DNA from: Nereocystis luetkeana
Lineage: Eukaryota > Sar > Phaeophyceae > Laminariales > Laminariaceae
NCBI GenBank assembly: GCA_031213475.1
Contig: JARUPZ010000034.1
Span: forward strand, 3,371,114 to 3,435,113
Length of the DNA stretch: 64,000 nucleotides
Direction: 5' to 3'
The notes under the pieces are model-generated. The model saw only the letters and a list, made by a program, of their open reading frames with translations. It had not been told where the DNA came from and did no database searches. A program made the position numbers and the translations under genes. This document shows, in pieces, positions 1 to 10,661 of the stretch; the first letter of the stretch is position 1; every line of letters starts with the position of its first letter.

Positions 1-798
1 GGAAACGTAAGGATCGTTCAGGCTTCAAATCGGATGTGTCTGAAACGCTTCGTAAATTTCCGTCTAGAGTGGTTGGAAATTACAAAAAAAACATACACAC
101 ACATATGCTGTGAAAATCGGAACCAGCAGTATTTCTTTGTTTTACACAAGTGGCTAATTGTTTTTGTTTGTATAAAAAGTGCCAGTACCCAGAGAGTTAT
201 TGTTCATGGACATCTCAGGGCAGAACAAGCCGCTGTCCTTCTACTACGGGCAGAAGAACCCTTAACCCTTGGAAGGCAGAATAAGCCGCTGTCAATTTTA
301 AGGGAAACAAAGCCGCTGCCCTTTCAAGGCCCCCCCAAAATACCCGAATTTTGTTTGGGCCGAGACATCTGGAGGGGAGGGAAGGGAGGGGTCACGAAGT
401 CGAAGTCCGGAGTTTGGGGGCCGGAAAGGCGAAGCATATTACAACCACTTCGTCGAAAGTTAAGCCAACGCACGTACAAGCCTATTGAGGGGATTGCACC
501 ATAGAAGCACCTGCACACTCAACGGACTCAGGTTTGGTGCGACTCTTAACCAACGCGCTCAAACGTTACGCGGTTGCTTCGGGCTCGCGTTTTTCGCCGG
601 CAGCTTACGTACGTCACTCTATTTATATGCATGGCTCCAACGGCCAAGCTCGTACGTCACTCTATTTCTATCAGCTGCTGGCAACAGGGGCGTCAGGACG
701 CGCAGAGGACGCGAAAAAAACTCAGGGCGCGACGATAAGTGGACCGACTTGCCGGCAGCACCACTGCCCTCGTTGTAAGCAGAGGTAGAGGACTTTTG
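1..798. other. No supported gene; short repeats
   Basis: No exon-like coding stretch stands out. A motif around AGCCGCTGTC occurs three times between about 225 and 320, and a 16-bp direct repeat (GTACGTCACTCTATTT) lies at 609 and 652. The open frames here overlap on both strands and have no splice context or recognisable domain. Confidence 0.5.
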
Positions 799-1198
799 CA
801 CACCTCGGACATATCAGATTGATAATCTACAAATATATCATTTACAGATAGATCATCGACAGATAGATAATCTACCTATGGATCATCTACAGATAATCTA
901 CAGATAGGATAGTCTATATGGATCATCTACAGATAATCTACAGATAGATAATCTACAGATGGATCCTTTACAGATGAATCATCTAGTTCCTCGCCTCCTG
1001 TTATGAATGTTGTGCGGAATCTGCACAGCAGTACAGATCCGACCATACAAATATTCACTAGTAATAGACGTAGATAGATCGTGGAGAAGATGCGGCTCCC
1101 ATCCGCCAACATGAGCTAGATCATACAAGATCGGTAACACATCTTGCCTTCAAAAAACTAGACCAATACGTGCAAATGGATTATCTATCGAGGGTGTG
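799..1198. mobile_element. TIR element, family R10 (GATC-rich)
   Basis: The left end reads CACACCTCGGACATATCAG. The right end, GATTATCTATCGAGGGTGTG, is its imperfect inverted complement. The interior is a run of ATCTACAGATAGAT-type short repeats followed by a segment (about 985-1045) that resembles 34215-34285. Similar ends (ATCGGACA or TCTGTCCGA) occur near 33820, 34170, 39705 and 40920. This is a small non-autonomous inverted-repeat element by structure. The superfamily is unknown and no clear target duplication is visible. Confidence 0.5.
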
Positions 1199-1203
1199 GA
1201 CTC

Positions 1204-1450
1204 GTGGCGCCATCTCCAGCGCGGGCTGGAGAACACCCGGGCCGGCCCACACGAGAGGGGCCGGCCGCGCGACGCGAGCGGGTTGAGGAGGACGGGCAGG
1301 ACGGTCGACATCCGGGTCACACGGGAGGCCAAGCGTTGTTAGGCGATCAAGGGGGATCTGCGTGGGCGGACGAGTCCCCCTCGACAAGCTCGCAAACGCG
1401 AAGTCTCTCGCGCGGCCCTGATGTTCCCCAGCCCGCGCTAGAGACCAAAA
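1204..1450. repeat. GC-rich foldback (inverted repeat)
   Basis: The left arm around 1211-1246 (core CCAGCGCGGGCTGGAGAACA) is inverted at 1412-1446 (core TGTTCCCCAGCCCGCGCTAG). The roughly 165-bp loop is GC-rich and open in several frames. Nothing in it is recognised as a protein. It could be a MITE or a captured gene fragment. Confidence 0.5.
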
Positions 1451-2309
1451 AAAAAGTCCCGTTGTGAATAACGCATCAATCTCCACTGCAACCCCCCTTG
1501 TGATTTCTCTTATTCTCGGTTTCACACAGCAGAAAGATGGGTCGGAGAGGACACCACGGCCTTTCTTGATTTTTCAACGGCACTATAAACAGAGCCGTTG
1601 ATAAAGCCAGCGTCTGACTTGCGGGGGGGGGCTGCGGTGACAGGGTGAGCAGGAGACTATGGCATCCAGCGTTTGCCGGAGTGTCAACAAACCAAACAAA
1701 ACCAGCACCAAGATCAACAGCAACATTTCCTGCTTCGGTTTGTTGTTGCTGATCATCTCACATTGCCAACCTTTTTTTTACGCCATCGCCATAATCTACA
1801 ACAGCCCGTGATCACGAAAGCAAAACAAAAAGTTAAGTTGCAAAGGGATACACAAAAAGAAAAAAATGAATCAAGAGGAGCAGAGTTTTACGAACAAGGC
1901 GCGGACAACGACACGACATGTAGAAGAAAAAAACATAAAAAGTCGGCATCCCAACGAACAAAATACAAATACAAGTAAAAAAATCGATGGGAAGGAATAG
2001 CGTAGGGGTAATGAAGCACACCCGAGTCGGGAAAAAAAAAATGCCGGGAAAAAATAACAAGTGCGCGGTACAAAACACGATCAAGCGATAGCAGTAGCAG
2101 CAGCAGCACAGGGCGGCAGCAGCAGCAAAACAACAAAAACAAAAATGCAAGCAAGCAAGAAAGCAAGCAAGCACAAGCAACAAGACAGAACAGCGGGGCA
2201 GACAAAAAAAAAGCAACAAAAACAACAACACAAACAACAACAACGGCAGCAGAGGCAGAAAACGGCCGCTAGTGTGAATTTTGGGTCTGGGAAACAATCA
2301 ATTCTCGGG
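1451..2309. other. No supported gene; A-rich, CAG/CAA-rich
   Basis: This is an A-rich stretch with many AAAAAC and CAGCAG/CAACAA runs (about 2085-2265). The open frames are low-complexity on both strands. Confidence 0.5.
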
Positions 2310-2418
2310 ATTTACGGGGGGCCATAGTAAATAGGACCTACGGTACACACAAAAACCTATATATTCACTTATTATTACTAACAACATTTTGTCCTATTTA
2401 CTATGGTCCCCCGTAATA
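2310..2418. mobile_element. MITE1 copy (TA-target, GGGGGACC ends)
   Basis: A roughly 108-bp near-palindrome running from TTTACGGGGGGCCATAG to CTATGGTCCCCCGTAATA, with an A/T-rich centre. It matches the other MITE1 copies in the window (12835, 18183, 31583, 42579, 44233, 45781, 50122, 57871). The consensus has TTACGGGGGACC ends flanked by TA, as in Tc1/mariner-type non-autonomous elements. Confidence 0.85.
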
Positions 2419-3289
2419 GTTGCGTACTTTGCGTGTTGCGAGATGAAAAAGCCCGACAAATTCGGCCTACACATACAGGCAGGCAGGCGCAAGCAAGCCA
2501 ACTATGAATAGCTTTGCCGGCCACACATGACTGATCCCCTCTCAACAGTTCCTGCTTGACGAAACCTTGCTTCTTCCATCCCCAGTCCCCTCTCTCTCCC
2601 CACCGCGCGACATGCATGTGGAAACCCATCGAAAATCCACCATGGTTACGGTAAAAGTCGAAGGGTAAAAAAGTTGTTGCCCTTTGCGCAACTGCACCCA
2701 TACTTCTTACTTGGAGTTAGAGAGGTATACTATTTGCAATAGAAAAAAGTGGTTGCGTGCGTCCGACCAACTAACGCCTCGTGGCGTCCGACCAACTAAC
2801 GCCTCGTGGCAAGCCCAACACAAAAAAGAACACCACCACTCCCACCTGCCCTGCCATTATTTGCAGACACTGCTCGTACGGGACCATGATGCATGCGCAG
2901 GCGGACGGAACCTAAGCTCAAATACTAACGCCGACAGCTACACTATACCACCAAAGCCAACATCGACACCACCTCGTCCTCGACCGCCGCCAACACTTCC
3001 AGCACTCCACTACCCTCATCCATACCAATACCAGCACCCACACGAACGTCAGCGCTACGATCACTACCACCACCATTACCACCATCATCAACACGAAGCA
3101 CTCTCTATGTACACCTGCACCACCATCATCAACACCAAGTTGCTCGGAAAAAATGCTTTATCAGTGTTTCTCATCAGAAGTAGTAGAAAAAGAGGCCATC
3201 ATAGCCAACCACGAAACAGTCGCCAAAAAGCACAGGCTGCTTTTCCCTCTCCCTACTTCCACCTGCTAATCAAAATACTAGGAAAAACA
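2419..3289. other. No supported gene; 25-bp direct repeat
   Basis: A perfect 25-bp tandem duplication (unit starting GCGTCCGACCAACTAACG) lies at 2759-2808. Pyrimidine/CAC-rich sequence follows at 2930-3130. No exon is supported. Confidence 0.5.
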
Positions 3290-3960
3290 ACTATTTAATA
3301 GTCACCAACCGTAGGGGTTGGGTCTCCGTGCTTAGCCCATGCAGCAACGAACAACTAACAGTCGACCAACATATATCGGTAGGGCTTTGAATAAGGCATG
3401 TATGTATTAACTGGACTTCACGGGTATTTATTAGGTGGGTGGCGAAGTAAGCCAACGAAGTAGGGCGGGCATGACTTAACACTTTCCGAACCGCAGTCCC
3501 GTTTTGGGGACAAACTACTTGAAATTTGAGTGGTTTGTCCCCAAAACCGGACTGCGGCTCTAAAAGGGTTAACTCGACTTAAAGGGTACTTACTAATAGG
3601 TAGTGGTTAAAAGTAGGCCAACTAACCGACTTGAGTCTTTCATCGATAGAAAAGCACACACACATCGCGCCAAACGCGGCACTTACATACATAGACGAAA
3701 ACGAGCCAAGCAACTTACCGCACGCAACCAAATGCAAGTACCTGGCCAACTAACAACTGATCGGCGACTTAATAGTCGCCCAGCCATCTAGCCAACCAAA
3801 AACCATTCGACGATTTTTAGTCAACCAATTAACTATCTGTAACGAGTTAGCCATCTACCTAGTCAATTAATAACTATTAATAGTCGGCGACTACTAGTCA
3901 ATCAACTATCAAGCCAACGAATAAACAGTTGGCGACTTACAGTCACTCAACCAGCTCGAA
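3290..3960. repeat. Degenerate short repeats (CCAACTAACAGTCG type)
   Basis: The stretch is built from diverged variants of CAACCAACTAAC, GGCGACTTAATAGTC and AACGAGTTAGCC, repeated many times. It looks like a decayed satellite and is interrupted by one MITE2 copy at 3476-3572. Confidence 0.5.
3476..3572. mobile_element. MITE2 copy (TTAA-target, piggyBac-like)
   Basis: A 97-bp near-perfect hairpin bounded by TTAA. The arms contain GCAGTCCCGTTTTGGGGACA and its complement, around a short AAATTTGAG-type centre. Other copies at 12789, 13245, 22766, 26650 and 46292 share the arms. TTAA target duplication with CCC-type ends is the hallmark of piggyBac-related elements. There is no coding capacity. 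Confidence 0.85.
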
Positions 3961-4027
3961 GCCCTACATACCAGACCCTTGCAAGAAAAACATTGTCAGC
4001 ACATATCGGGCAAAAAACAAGGCCCAC

Positions 4028-4185
4028 CTGCTTCATGGCGGCGTTGAGGAACTCGAGAAGAACAAAGTCCGAGGTACCCTGGGGCGTGTTGCCCACGAAC
4101 AGCTCGCGCACGGTCTTGTCTCCCATGCCCATACCCATTCCTCCCAGCATGCCCGGGACGGCCCCCGCTCCGAGGGGGAGCGAGA
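4028..4185 (-). CDS. U2AF-like exon 5 seen (start of RRM1)
   Basis: A 158-nt exon with acceptor GATGCAG and donor GTGGGC. It encodes SLPLGAGAVPGMLGG, a Met/Gly run, then DKTVRELFVGNTPQG and EFLNAAMKQ, the beta1-alpha1 part of an RRM with an RNP2-like LFVGNT. The rest of the RRM should follow at lower coordinates but is not visible. Confidence 0.85.
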
Positions 4186-7100
4186 CTGCATCGACGGCAT
4201 GATGATTCGACGTGTGGGGGAAGGGGACACGAGCGACGCCAGCGGCGTTCGTAAGCGATCAACTCAAGCATGTGTTCTAGTGTTGGGTACTCGAGACTTT
4301 CGATATGTCGACTCGATCCGAGGGTCGAAAGTGGCACAGAACCACGTGGGTAAAATAACCCACGTCTAGTGAGGGGTACCACATGGAGAAAAAAACAGGC
4401 GCTAATGAGGGGCTTGATCAACCCCGGGGGATGTTATCGCCATGAGGCCGTATCGAGCCCAACGGTACTTTTTCGCTGAAAATATTGAGGGTACATCACT
4501 GAGTTACTCAGTCAGCGCTGGCTGGGGAGCTCAGTGGTCTATCCCAAATATTTCGAACTACGAAATACGAACAAACACGAAACAAGTACGCACCTGGTTC
4601 GATACACTCTCACAAAAACAACAAAAAAAAACAAAGACACAACAAGCCCATGACATCAACACAAAACACGAAGACTCAAAATCGCCCAACACCAATCACA
4701 CATTCACACCTCTCCCAGCTTACTGCTGCCTCCACCCCCCCTTCTAACCCACCTCCACCCCCTCCAACTTAAACACAAAAACCACAACAACACCCCCCGC
4801 CCCCCGCAACCCTCCCTCCACATGATAGAAACCCACATTGTGCCGGTGCCGCCTGCTGCTGCTGGTGCGCGGGCCGCATGAGCTGGGCCAGCAGCTGCGG
4901 GTTCGCCTGGTAGCCGGCACCTCCCCCCAGCCCCGAGAGGCCCTGACCTGCCTGGGCGGGCAGGGCGCTGTGCACTCCGAGGTTGCGGGCGGCAGCCATA
5001 GCGATCTGGGCTGGGTTGAGATGGCTCTGTACAGGAAGGTTTGTCGGCATATTTCCGCCCATGGCAGGGGCTGTAGGGGGGCGGAAGTAAGGAGAAGGGG
5101 GAGGGGGGACGCGGTGGGGGGCGGGTGAACTTCATTTTCATGCATGGCCGTAGTGGGCGGGGGGGGGGGGGGGAGAACGAAGGGACGGAGGACCCGATGA
5201 TGGAAGGGGCCCTTAGCACCATAAGCATTGTCGCCGCTGCGGTCGATCTACAGCAGAAAATCGATTGTAGCAGCAATGACCAACGAGGCTTTAGCTGTGG
5301 AAGTGCGTCGGTGTAACCGTATTGTAGTAAAGGTAGTTGCGAAAGTGTACTAGTAACACAGCACCACGTCGTCGCGATCGTGCCGTACACAAGACACGTC
5401 AAGCCCCATGTGAGTGTCTCACCCAGGCCGAGGTGAGGGTTCAAAGCACCATGGTGACTTGTCGCCGCTGCGGCTGCGGAAACGTGTCGTTTGCACTCGA
5501 TCGTAGTACTAAAAGTCGTAAGGGGTGGCTGGGGAAGTGCGTCGATTCAACTCTATTGTAGTATTGTGGGTAACCACAAAGTTTTGCCACGTGAACCAAG
5601 CCAAGCCGCGCGTGCGTATGTCACGCAGGCCGAGGTGAGGGTTCTTAGCACAATAATTACAGTCGCCGCTTCTTGCGGCCGCGGGAACGTGTCGATTTAA
5701 CTAGGTCGTAGTGTTAACAAGTCACATGGGGTGACTGTGGAAGTGCGTCGATTCAACTTTATTGTGGTATGGATACCCACAACAGTTGACAAGGTAACAC
5801 GTCAAGCCGCGTCTGCCTGCGTGGCTCACCTAGACCGAGGTGAGGGTTCTTAGCACCAGAACTCTTGTCGCCGCTGCGGCTGCGGCTGCGCCCCCGCCTG
5901 AGCATGAGCATCCAAACCAGACCGCGTCGAAAATAACACACAAACAAAAGGCACAACACACGCGAATCCACAAACCCACAAACACCCACACGTACACGCA
6001 CACGACAACAGCCGAAGGCGCAGGGCGTAGCAGGGGGAGGAAGAAAGGAAAAGGGACAGGTCAACAAAAAAGCCAACCACCGTTTTCCGCAAACCCGAAA
6101 AAACACGCACACGCACACAACAACACACGCAGGAACAACATCGGAGACGGACGGCGCAGGGCGGAGCAGCAGCGGGAGGGGCGGGGGGGGGGGGGGGGGG
6201 GGGGGGGGGTGAAAACGTGAACAAGAAAGCCTACCAAGAGTTTCCAATTAAAAGAGGAACGGGTAGTGAGCCATGCAGCCCCCGCCATCAGTGGCGCGTT
6301 ACGCGAGGGGGGGCTTATCGCCAGGGGGTGGAGGGGAGTGAGTGGGCAGCCACGCCGACATCTAGCGCACAATCAACGGGGATATATACATATAATATAA
6401 ATATATATACCTGGTATATATATACATCGGTCCCTCACCAGAAGTCACTCCCTCCGCCACCCTCCCCCACCCCAACCCTCCCCTACTCTTTCATTCCCGC
6501 CTAATCTGTCACTCTAAGTGATAACAATACTTCCTCTCTCACGCTCGCACCCTCGTAACCACTACCCCCCCCACCCCCCCCCTTCCCTGCCACCCACCGC
6601 CAACTGAACGCCCGCTCTCTCTCCCTCTAACACGTAACGGTAGGCACCCCCCCCCACCAACCGCTATTTCCCCCCACCTCTCCCATCAACGGCTTAATTC
6701 ACCCCTCCCTCCCCCTACCTTATCCTCGGTCGTGCTTTTATTGTTTCTCTCCCTCAACCATACGCATTGCTTCTCCCCCCCCCTCCCCCCCTTTGGAGGT
6801 GTCCCTATTAGGAGTAGGAACGGTGCTCCCTCCGTCTCGAAACGGATGCGTCGTCAATAGTCAAATGACTAAGGCAAGCCACAAATAAGTACGCCCCCCC
6901 CCCCCCCCCCCCCTCCCCCCCAACCCTGCCCCTTCCACCCCTCCCTAACCCCCTGCCTGCTTCACTCCCCTCCCTACCCCTCTTTACCTTTGGCTCATTT
7001 GTAGTCTGTGCCCCTGTTCCACCAACACTGAAGGGGTTCCCCCCTTTCCATCCTTTCCACTCACATCCAATTCCCACGCATCGTCCACATAACGCCCCCC

Positions 7101-8424
7101 CTCACCTTCCCACGCGTTTGCTTACCCCTCTAGCCGTCCCATTCGGCGCCTCCTTCACTCCCCTCCCTAACCCTATCCCTATCCTCTGGCCAACACATAG
7201 GTCGCTATCGCTCCTCTCCACTCCCGCCTATGCAACAACATCCCCCCTACCTACCCAACCCTCCCCCCCCGCGCCTCGAATCGGTTGCACGGTCAACGGT
7301 CAAACGACTCTGCCAAGCCACACAGGGGTGCGCCGCCCTCCTCCGCCCCCATTAACCGCCTCCTTCGCTCTCCTCGCTACCCTTTTCCCTCTGGCTCACC
7401 CATAGTCACTGTCGCTGCCGCTGCGGCTGCGGCTGCGGCGCCCACTCCCCCGGCGCTCCCTGCTGCTGTCGCGCCTGCTGCGACGGTGGTGCTTCTCGTT
7501 AGAGCGGGACCTGCGGCGGTGCTTGCGGCCGCTCCTGTGCAAAGAAAAATGGAAAATGATGAACAACAAATCTCAACAGCTTAGAAGCAGTAATAAACAC
7601 TGTCGTTACTACTACAACATTTACAGTAGTAGTACGAGTACGTACCAGGTGCAACCACGTCAACACCAACACCATCAGAACCGAAAATCACCGTCACCAC
7701 TGTCCCCACCACCAAAACCAACACCCCGCTCCCCCACCCACGTCACCCATTACCATCACCAAAACCAGTACGCCCCTCCTCCCCGACCCACACCTATCAC
7801 GACTCCCATCACCAATACAACCAACTCTCGCCCCCAACCCTACCTCCCCCCCACTCACACCACCGCAACAAACGTACAACGAACACAACACACACAATAC
7901 GACATACTTCGTACCAGGTATACTGTACCAGGTACCTGGTAGTACGTACCAAGTCTATACGTGCTGCTGCCGCATGAAACTACATGGTACAGGTACGTAC
8001 ATCCACGTCAACACCAACTCCATCAAAACCAAAGATCACCATCACCACTATCACCACCAAAACGTCCCTCTCCCCCACCCCCCCCCCACTCATCACCATC
8101 ACCAACATCAACACGCCCCTCCTCCTCTACCCACACCTACCACGAATACCATCACCAACACAACCAACTCCCGTCCTCAAGCCCACCCCCACCCCTCCCC
8201 CAATACACCTCACCACTGCAACCAATATAGGTACAACGTACCCAACACGCACAATACGACACATGAAGCCCATGGCAAAAAGACAGCCTCCCGACCCCCT
8301 CCCCCATTTCCCCCACACGTGTTTCCTACTGAACACACCAACAAATCAAAACGCACCTCTCCCTGGAGTCGCTGCGAGACCTGCGGCGCCTGCGCTCACG
8401 GCTCCTGCTGCGTGCATCGCCGTC
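4028..8424 (-). CDS. U2AF large subunit-like splicing factor, partial (5 exons)
   Basis: Join 8424-8357, 7534-7400, 5897-5830, 5070-4837 and 4185-4028 (minus strand). All introns are GT-AG and the five phases are mutually consistent, giving 221 codons without a stop. The product starts in an Arg/Ser-rich region (RSRSRERRRRRSRS and two further RS blocks), passes a Met/Gly/Gln/Ala-rich linker, and ends in the first strand and helix of an RRM (RELFVGNTPQGTSDFVLLEF, then LNAAMKQ). In the family, U2AF65/U2AF2 binds the polypyrimidine tract and recruits U2 snRNP to the branch point. The RNP2-like LFVGNT followed by an EFLNAAMKQ helix fits RRM1 of U2AF large subunits. The start codon and the later RRMs are not seen. 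The last donor (GTGGGC at 4027) opens an intron that finds no partner in the window. The alternative is another RS-plus-RRM splicing factor. Confidence 0.8.
4837..5070 (-). CDS. U2AF-like exon 4 seen (linker)
   Basis: A 234-nt exon. The acceptor CCCCCCTACAG follows a long pyrimidine tract (about 5073-5190 on the opposite strand) and the donor is GTGGGT. It encodes a Gly/Ala/Gln-rich linker beginning PAMGGNMPTNLPVQ and including NPAQIAMAAARNLG and QLLAQLMRPAHQQQQ. It begins by completing a codon (two bases) and ends with one spare base that the next exon completes. Confidence 0.8.
5211..5900. repeat. About 200-bp tandem array carrying an RS exon
   Basis: Three to four diverged units share GAGGTGAGGGTTC (5430, 5631, 5836), TGTCGCCGCTGCGGCTGCGG, and a GTGCGTCGATTCAAC block. 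The spacing is about 200-206 bp between the best units. On the minus strand each unit corresponds to the U2AF-like RS exon with flanking intron. The array therefore arose by tandem duplication of an exon plus intron. Only the 5830-5897 unit keeps exon, acceptor and donor in phase. Confidence 0.8.
5830..5897 (-). CDS. U2AF-like exon 3 seen (RS end, in satellite)
   Basis: A 68-nt exon with acceptor GCTCAG and donor GTGAGC, phase-matched to both neighbours. It encodes RGRSRSRSGDKSSGAKNPHL followed by GL. The exon is the best preserved member of a roughly 200-bp tandem array (5211-5900). Other units carry decayed versions of the same exon. Confidence 0.75.
5901..7399. other. Intron with homopolymer and C-rich tracts
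   Basis: This is intronic to the minus-strand U2AF-like gene. It includes a 27-base G run at 6183-6209, a TATATA tract at 6380-6426, a C run near 6894-6912, and extended CCCTCCC sequence. No further exon with matching phase was found. Confidence 0.6.
7400..7534 (-). CDS. U2AF-like exon 2 seen (RS domain)
   Basis: A 135-nt exon with acceptor TTTGCACAG and donor GTGAGC. Its first base completes the codon split across the previous intron. It encodes a basic RS block ending RRSRSRSGSDSDYG and leaves two bases for the next exon. The surrounding intron DNA is strongly C-rich on the plus strand. Confidence 0.8.
8357..8424 (-). CDS. U2AF-like exon 1 seen (RS domain)
   Basis: A 68-nt exon. The acceptor GGCAG lies just above 8424 and the donor GTGCGT just below 8357. 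It is read in phase 0 and ends with two extra bases. It encodes DGDARSRSRERRRRRSRSDS followed by RE. Upstream exons with the initiator are not identified. Confidence 0.75.
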
Positions 8425-9279
8425 CTGCCAACAGCACCCACAGGCAGCGGTGACATCATGTCTACCGTTAGCATCATCTCAGAATAGAGGGCAGGGCGGG
8501 TGTGGAAGGTGAGGAAACTACTACTGTATCATACCAGGTACCAACCACGTCACCAGACAAAAAAATCGTATCATGCAGGGCTTGAGAGTGTCGCTTTGGA
8601 TAAGGCGACGGCGGGAAGGCCATTGTGCCTACAGAGGATGCGTGACAAAAGATTTACAAATAGTTATTTTAATGTATTTAATTGTGTATTGAAAATAGAG
8701 TTTATTATTTATCTTCCGTCTTCGGGCGCACGAAAATAAAATCGTACTGGAAATAGAGGTAGTTATTTATTTTCTGAATTCGGGGAGACGAAATAACTAA
8801 ATATTTTCCGAATTCGGGCAGACGAAATAGACCCAAAGTATGCCCGAAGTACCCCCCCTTTGGTGCGTTGATCTCGAGGACTCCTGCGAGAATAAGACGT
8901 TGTCTGGTTCAAATACGCGGTTGACGATTGGATGTTCATCGATGTTACAAACGTATTCTTCGGAGATACATTGGGAAGCCTCTTTGCCCTCGTTCTGGGC
9001 CTGCATATCATAAACAGGGGCCATCGTGATAGCAGCATACTGCTATCAATACGTAGCAGAATTCGGGAGGGGGGTACAGACGGTAGAGCTTTAGACAATT
9101 GCCCAGCTCCCACAAAATGGTCGACATTTACTTCACCATAAAAGGACCAAAAACCAAACCTCGACCCCAATCGCCTAGGATTTTTATCGGAAGGATAATG
9201 GCATGAGGAGCTAGTGTGGACGATCAGCCATTTTGTCCAAACTGGAGCAAGTTTACAACCGTACGTACTGACAGGGATG
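8425..9279. other. Unassigned; GAATTCGGG-type short repeats
   Basis: Three variants of TTTTCCGAATTCGGGCAGAC plus ACGAAATA occur between 8700 and 8830, and one near 32757. The minus-strand frame at 8797-9024 is open and protein-like in composition, but it has no recognised domain or convincing splice sites. It might hold a 5' exon of the U2AF-like gene, though nothing shows this. Confidence 0.35.
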
Positions 9280-9800
9280 CCGGCGAGGGGGGGCGGGCTG
9301 TCAACCCCATCAGTACGAAGACAGCGTGGTATGACCGAGAGGATTGTCGGAGGAAGGGAACGGGGGGGTGCTCATCATCATGCATGGCCGTAGTCGTATG
9401 ATCATAGAATCTCGCATCCCTACAACAGTGTCGGGACGGGGAGGGGGAGGGATGTGTCAACCAGCAACAGTAAACAGAAAGCGTGGCTCCACGACGGTAC
9501 CGTTTTCTAAGGAGCCGTGTAGGGGGAGGGGCGAGGGGGGCTGTGAACCACACGGGACAGCAAGCGTGGCATCATATCGTTCGCAATAATATCAGGAGAG
9601 GGGGGGGGTAGGGTGTACGTACTCGTATGATGGCTTGACCGTAGCCATGTGAATAGATGACCTTCACATCCTTGCGATCACGGGACGGAGAATGTCGAGT
9701 TGTCATTGAACAGGCAGGGGGGGGGTTATACTCGACATGGATGGCCGTAGATGTATGACCAGGGACCAGGGAGGGGGTGGTCAAACACATAGGCACACAG
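9280..9800. repeat. Decayed minisatellite-like repeats
   Basis: Blocks such as CTGTCAACCCCATCAGTACG, GTGTCAACCAGCAACAGT, CTGTGAACCACACGGGACAG and GGTCAAACACATAGGCAC each precede an AGAAAGCGTGGC-like string. Blocks of CATGCATGGCCGTAG recur at 9381, 9630 and 9738, and again at 5142 and 38178. The units are strongly diverged. Confidence 0.45.
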
Positions 9801-10418
9801 AGAGCATGACAAGGCAACGTAAGAACTACAAGGTATCAGTCTGAAGAGGAAGGAAGGAGGAGGGGGAAGCCGTAAACCGCATCGCAGCAGAGGTGCACGG
9901 TCAGCATTCCCTTTTCCAATGGGCCTACGGCGGCAGACCGGTAGACCGTTGTCTGGGACACATGCTGACCATGTCAACGGTTTCTTCAAGATTGTAATTT
10001 ACAAGCAACGGAGTTCCTCGCGATATGTCGCCTTCCTTTGATCGAGGTTCTCGTGAGCGATGGTCGACCGCGCTGTATCCTTCGATCACGGGATAGTTGG
10101 TAGTCGGACGTTGGACGCACGTCACGAAAGACTGCGGTTTATTGAGCGTTCGTGTGGTTCCAAAATGATACCGGTAGGCTCGAGGCCGAGAGATAGACCA
10201 TAAACACTGCCGCCTGTAGGACAGCATACCAGGTACAGCACTGCAGAAAAAACACAGAAACACAGCCACAACACAACAGCAGCAGAGTGTGCGCGTATCG
10301 AGATGGTAACACCACAGCCACAACAGCAGTGTTTTAATTGGTTTCTGCGTGTTTGGGGGTTCCGGGGTTTCGGTTATAACCCCTCGTCGTAGGTCTAGAC
10401 CGTTGCTCAAGTACAAGC
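9801..10418. other. No supported gene
   Basis: Mixed-composition DNA with no recognised exon or repeat. One TACCAGGTA motif lies at 10228. Confidence 0.4.
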
Positions 10419-10661
10419 GCAGATGTCAGGAGTGAGGAGCCATGTCCGCCGATTAATAGGGAGATCGTGCACCGGCCAATGATGGTGGGCAAAGTGTCCA
10501 ACACGAAAACCCATTGTACACATGGTATTTTGGCGTCCCTCGTCGCAAATTCAGGGGATGAAACTCTGTTGTCCGTCTAAGTCCAAGGGGTGGGTGACAA
10601 GCAGTGAAAAACCGAGTACCAGGTATTTAGTAGTGATGGTCCAAGTCTCCTGACATCTTCG
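10419..10661. mobile_element. hAT-like MITE, second copy
   Basis: The ends CGCAGATGTCAGGAG and CTCCTGACATCTTCG are inverted. They match the ends of the better supported element at 16115-16279. The roughly 240-bp interior is non-coding and holds a TACCAGGTA motif near 10617. The flanking 8 bp (GTACAAGC and GTGTAAAC) are only partly alike, so the target duplication is uncertain. Confidence 0.55.

Noticed and set aside
5840-5900. CRISPR-like spaced repeats in the 200-bp array
   Set aside because: Units are long, diverged and exon-derived in a eukaryotic gene, and lack the short identical repeat/unique spacer pattern.
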